From: Trifolium pratense
Lineage: Eukaryota > Streptophyta > Magnoliopsida > Fabales > Fabaceae
Direction of reading: 5' to 3'
Assembly (NCBI RefSeq): GCF_020283565.1
Contig: NC_060062.1
Location: 54,892,439-54,956,438 of the forward strand
DNA: 64,000 nucleotides
The notes below the pieces were generated by a model. The model had not been told where the DNA came from, did not search any database, and saw only the letters and a list, made by a program, of their open reading frames with translations. Position 1 is the first letter of the stretch. Each line of letters starts with the position of its first letter. Positions 61,556 to 64,000 of the stretch are shown piece by piece. Position numbers and translations under genes: made by a program.

Positions 61556-62420
61556 TGATCAGTGCACTTTTTAATCACTCTGTGCTATGACAATTTTACG
61601 ACTTCTCCTGCTATTTTAGTGTTTTTATCATGTTTTGTGTCTAGAGTCTAGTTTTGTTATTATTTAAGATTTGCTATTTATTTTCGTAATAAACAGTAAT
61701 TTGACATCTTCTCATTGCGCAGACTATAACTGGAGCTAGGAATATCGGATTAAGGCGCGGGCAGTTGCATTGGAAAGATAAGACAAAGAGCTATAACTTT
61801 CGTGTTGAAGTCCAAAGCCAATTCAGAGCACAAAGGAGTCATATTTACTCGTCAATGTCTCGGATTTACAAAGATTTAATTATTTTCAGCATAACTTTTA
61901 TTTTTCGGCCCAATTGTTTTGTGGCCCATTTTGCTCGCTGTATAAAAACGAAAATCTGACCTAGGTCAGAGATCATTCTATCTTTCACGAAAAAATAACA
62001 AACCCTAGCAGCCGTCACTTGAATGGAGAACTAATTTCATCTTTCAATTCGTTGGTGTAAGGAACTGGATTCATGATTCTTGAGGTCTGTTTTTAATGGC
62101 AAGTTCGTTTCTGTTTATGCTTTCTATCATCAATTTCGTTCCTTTTTCCATTGTATTATATTCAAGTTTATACAGTAGTTTTATTCGTTTTAATTCATCG
62201 CTTGTTTAGATTAAACCGAACATAAATTGATATAGAATTGCGCTTAGCAATAGGTTGATCGAATATGTCATGATATTGGCCGTGGTCTGAGACGCTTGTC
62301 CACTTTTCATGGTCGGTTGAATGCATTGGATGCTTAATCGAATGAATTCGCTTATAAAACTACTGTATAAATTCGAATATAATAATTAAGCAATCATCTA
62401 ACACGAATTCATACAGTGAA
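61556..62420 (+). mobile_element. Plus-strand 3' LTR, truncated
   Basis: Starts TGATCAGTGCACTTTTTAAT after the polypurine tract. It contains a TATAAAAACG box (61942) and the segment ATCGCTTGTTTAG..GCTTAGCAATAGG, which resembles part of the array unit (about 168-360 on the plus strand). It is lost before the LTR 3' end. Confidence 0.65.
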
Positions 62421-62427
62421 AAAAGGA

Positions 62428-62692
62428 AAATTGTCATAGCACAGAGTGATTAAAAAGTGAAAAAACTCTGTCATACACAGTGAAAAAACACTAAAATAAC
62501 AGCAGAAGTCGTAAAATTCTGTCATACACAGTGTGATTAAAAAACACTAAAAAGTGATTAAAAAGTGAAAAAACTGTCATACACAGTGAAAAAACACTAA
62601 AAATTCTCTTTCATACAATGAAAAAACACTAAAATAACAGCAGAAGTCGTAAAATTGTCATAGCACAGAGTGATTAAAAAGTGCACCGATCA
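62428..62692 (-). repeat. Shuffled inverted copies of the LTR start
   Basis: GTCATAGCACAGAGTGATTA, ACAGCAGAAGTCGTAAAATT and GTGAAAAAACACTAAAA recur several times. They are reverse complements of 61562-61640. The last copy ends GTGCACCGATCA at 62692, the outer boundary of the insertion. Confidence 0.8.
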
Positions 62693-62902
62693 ATCTGCGA
62701 TGTTTTCTACTGTCGTCTGTGTAGTTTCAATAACCTTCGTTTTTTTTTTAACATATGTGGTTCTGTTAACTTGGTTCTTTTAACTAGTCCATTCCCTCAA
62801 AATGATTCATCTTATTTTCTAGTGTCTATTTCACATCACTTAAATTATGTTCGATCGATTTTTCAGTTTGCAATACAATGGACTCTTATTTGATTTTTGC
62901 AG

Positions 62903-63412
62903 GTAAGGTACAAAATGTTACTAAAGTTCAGACACTTCTTTTCAGTGCTACTTTTCCAAGCTGGGTTAAGCAAGTATGCAACTAAGTGATCCTTTCTTGT
63001 TCTGAATTCATTTTTCGTGTGTATTGGTTGGACATGTTCCCTTATCTAGCAATTTTTTGTTGCCAGATTTCTAAAAATTCTTCAAGCCAATCAGAAATAT
63101 ATCCATCTTGTTGCAGCTGAGATTAGGAAGATTGAGGCTAGCACCAATGTTCGACATATTGTCCTTCCATGTAATAGTACTAATCATAGGGCACAACTCA
63201 TCCCAGATATTATTCGCTGTTATAGCAGGTGAAGTTTACAAATCCATTTGGTGACTTGTACATAATATGATGCAGGTTTAGACTCATAGAAATTGAATTT
63301 TTGGCGTGAATTTATTTTCAGAGGAGGCCGAACAATTATATTTACAGAGGAAAAGTTGTCTGCTAATGTGATTGCCGGACTGTTGCCTGATGCAAGAGCT
63401 CTCCACGGTGAA
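62903..63412 (+). pseudogene. RH7-like: RH7-like DEAD-box helicase relic, exons after the LTR insertion
   Basis: 62903-62973 encodes KVQTLLFSATFPSWVKQ, motif III (SAT). 63067-63228 encodes, after a frameshift, IEASTNVRHIVLPC and QLIPDIIRCYSR. 63322-63412 encodes GGRTIIFTEEKLSANVIAGL and LPDARALHGE. Exon order and splice sites continue those at 56037-56650. Similarity stops abruptly near 63412; motif VI and the C-terminal GUCT-type region are absent. Confidence 0.82.
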
Positions 63413-63563
63413 GATCAGTTCCAAATATATGATCAACTATATTTTCTTCTCCATTTGGGAAGTATACTTGAAGTTTCTCCAAGGCAGAATGCATAAACTC
63501 ATGTGCATCCTCTTGTTGAGGTCTTATAAAATCAAGTAAAAAATTTGTTACCGTATATGTCAT
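63413..63563 (-). pseudogene. Ubiquitin-specific protease-like fragment
   Basis: On the minus strand it reads RPQQEDAHEFMHSALEKLQ and NIVDHIFGT. QEDAHEF followed by an LEKLQ helix and an IFG turn is a hallmark of plant UBP (C19) catalytic domains. Only ~45 residues are present, in opposite orientation to the helicase exons they abut. Confidence 0.6.
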
Positions 63564-64000
63564 GGATTACAAATTCACAACAACAAATCAAATAATAAGT
63601 AGATAAATTTTAAATTAAATATAAATTTGTTACCGTATATGTCATAGTTGTGCGTCAATAAGCTTTATACTTCTTTTACACTATAGTTTAAATACATATT
63701 TTACGATCTTTTAAGTTTAACATTTGTAATAAGTTAATCTTTTAAAAAAATTATAATTGATTAATGCTTTAAGTCATAATCAAATATCTGCACCATTTCC
63801 TGTTAAAAAGTGTTTATGTGGTCGTAGTGATAGGTTCAAATTCCCTGCTCTCAAAACCAAGATTAATTCTTAGATTTACTATTCAGTCTTGGTTTGAAGA
63901 AGAAGAAAAAGAAGAAGAATGTCTCATGACAAACTCAGAATTTGAAAAGGTAACACTTAAATTTTGTTCATCTTGTCAAAATACTAAATATCCCTTCAAT
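63564..64000. other. Intergenic, no gene seen
   Basis: AT-rich. GTTACCGTATATGTCAT occurs twice (63548 and 63631). No other feature supported. Confidence 0.5.

Larger units (their letters stand above)
56722..62692 (-). mobile_element. Cyclops/Athila-like LTR insertion, 5971 bp, internally rearranged
   Basis: The outer ends are TGATCACTG and CACCGATCA, flanked by a perfect 5-bp target duplication ATCTG (56717-56721 and 62693-62697). Both outer ends are LTR sequence read on the minus strand: the LTR 3' end on the left (56722-57050) and the LTR start on the right (about 62600-62692). The interior (57060-61555) is plus-strand pol, followed by a plus-strand LTR start at 61556. Either a second copy inserted into a minus-strand solo LTR, or the interior was inverted. 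Gag, protease and a primer-binding site were not seen. Confidence 0.75.

Noticed and set aside
61765..61959. 64-residue plus-strand frame in the LTR
   Set aside because: Lies inside the LTR, no domain recognised.

Overview
The window is nuclear DNA of a flowering plant. It shows spliced genes with GT-AG introns, plant CACTA, hAT, SINE, LINE and Ty3/gypsy elements, AT-rich intergenic DNA and telo-box motifs (TTAGGGTTT). The Cyclops/Athila-type pol and the B3-like and DUF223/RPA1-like relics suggest a legume, perhaps a cool-season one such as pea, vetch or clover. That placement is inference.

Region 1 (1-39716) is a giant tandem array of a chimeric 1586-bp unit. In gene orientation each unit carries a promoter/5'UTR exon, an intron with two telo-boxes, a first coding exon for a Cwc21/SRRM2-type (cwf21-domain) spliceosome protein, the start of the next intron, a ~533-bp LTR-derived segment and a ~100-bp inverted-repeat MITE-like segment. 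I count 17 coding-exon copies: 8 on the minus strand left of a 500-N gap and 9 on the plus strand right of it. Interspersed are shortened units of 485 bp (left arm only) and 568 bp (right arm only) that keep the promoter and 5' exon but have lost the coding exon. The strand switch coincides with the fixed-size gap, so the inverted layout may be a scaffolding artefact.

One left-arm unit is interrupted by a 6238-bp CACTA transposon (10573-16810) with near-perfect TIRs and a TTA target duplication. It carries a ten-exon, 703-codon open gene of the plant Transposase_24 plus Ulp1-like protease type. The expected catalytic Cys of the protease is Ser, and no DDE transposase gene is visible.

Region 2 (39717-49150) holds decayed minus-strand gene pieces: two B3-like genes, the last ~45 residues of a Helitron-type PIF1 helicase, and an RPA1-like (DUF223) gene with frameshifts. 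Among them lie two probable solo LTRs. One of these is interrupted by a 1.6-kb fold-back element whose loop is an array of small palindromes.

Region 3 (49150-54800) is AT-rich intergenic DNA with a 736-bp hAT element (8-bp TSD), a CACTA-like end, a 180-bp SINE (11-bp TSD) and a fold-back repeat.

Region 4 (54880-63560) is a mosaic of gene fragments: SRA-domain pieces of a VIM/ORTHRUS E3 ligase, six exons of an RH7-like DEAD-box RNA helicase, and a reversed ubiquitin-protease-like fragment. The helicase relic is split by a 5971-bp Cyclops/Athila-like LTR element (TSD ATCTG) whose interior runs opposite to its outer ends. Its outer LTR sequence is homologous to the LTR segment inside every unit of the big array. 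Apart from the repeated Cwc21-like exon and the CACTA gene, I see no gene in the window that looks intact.
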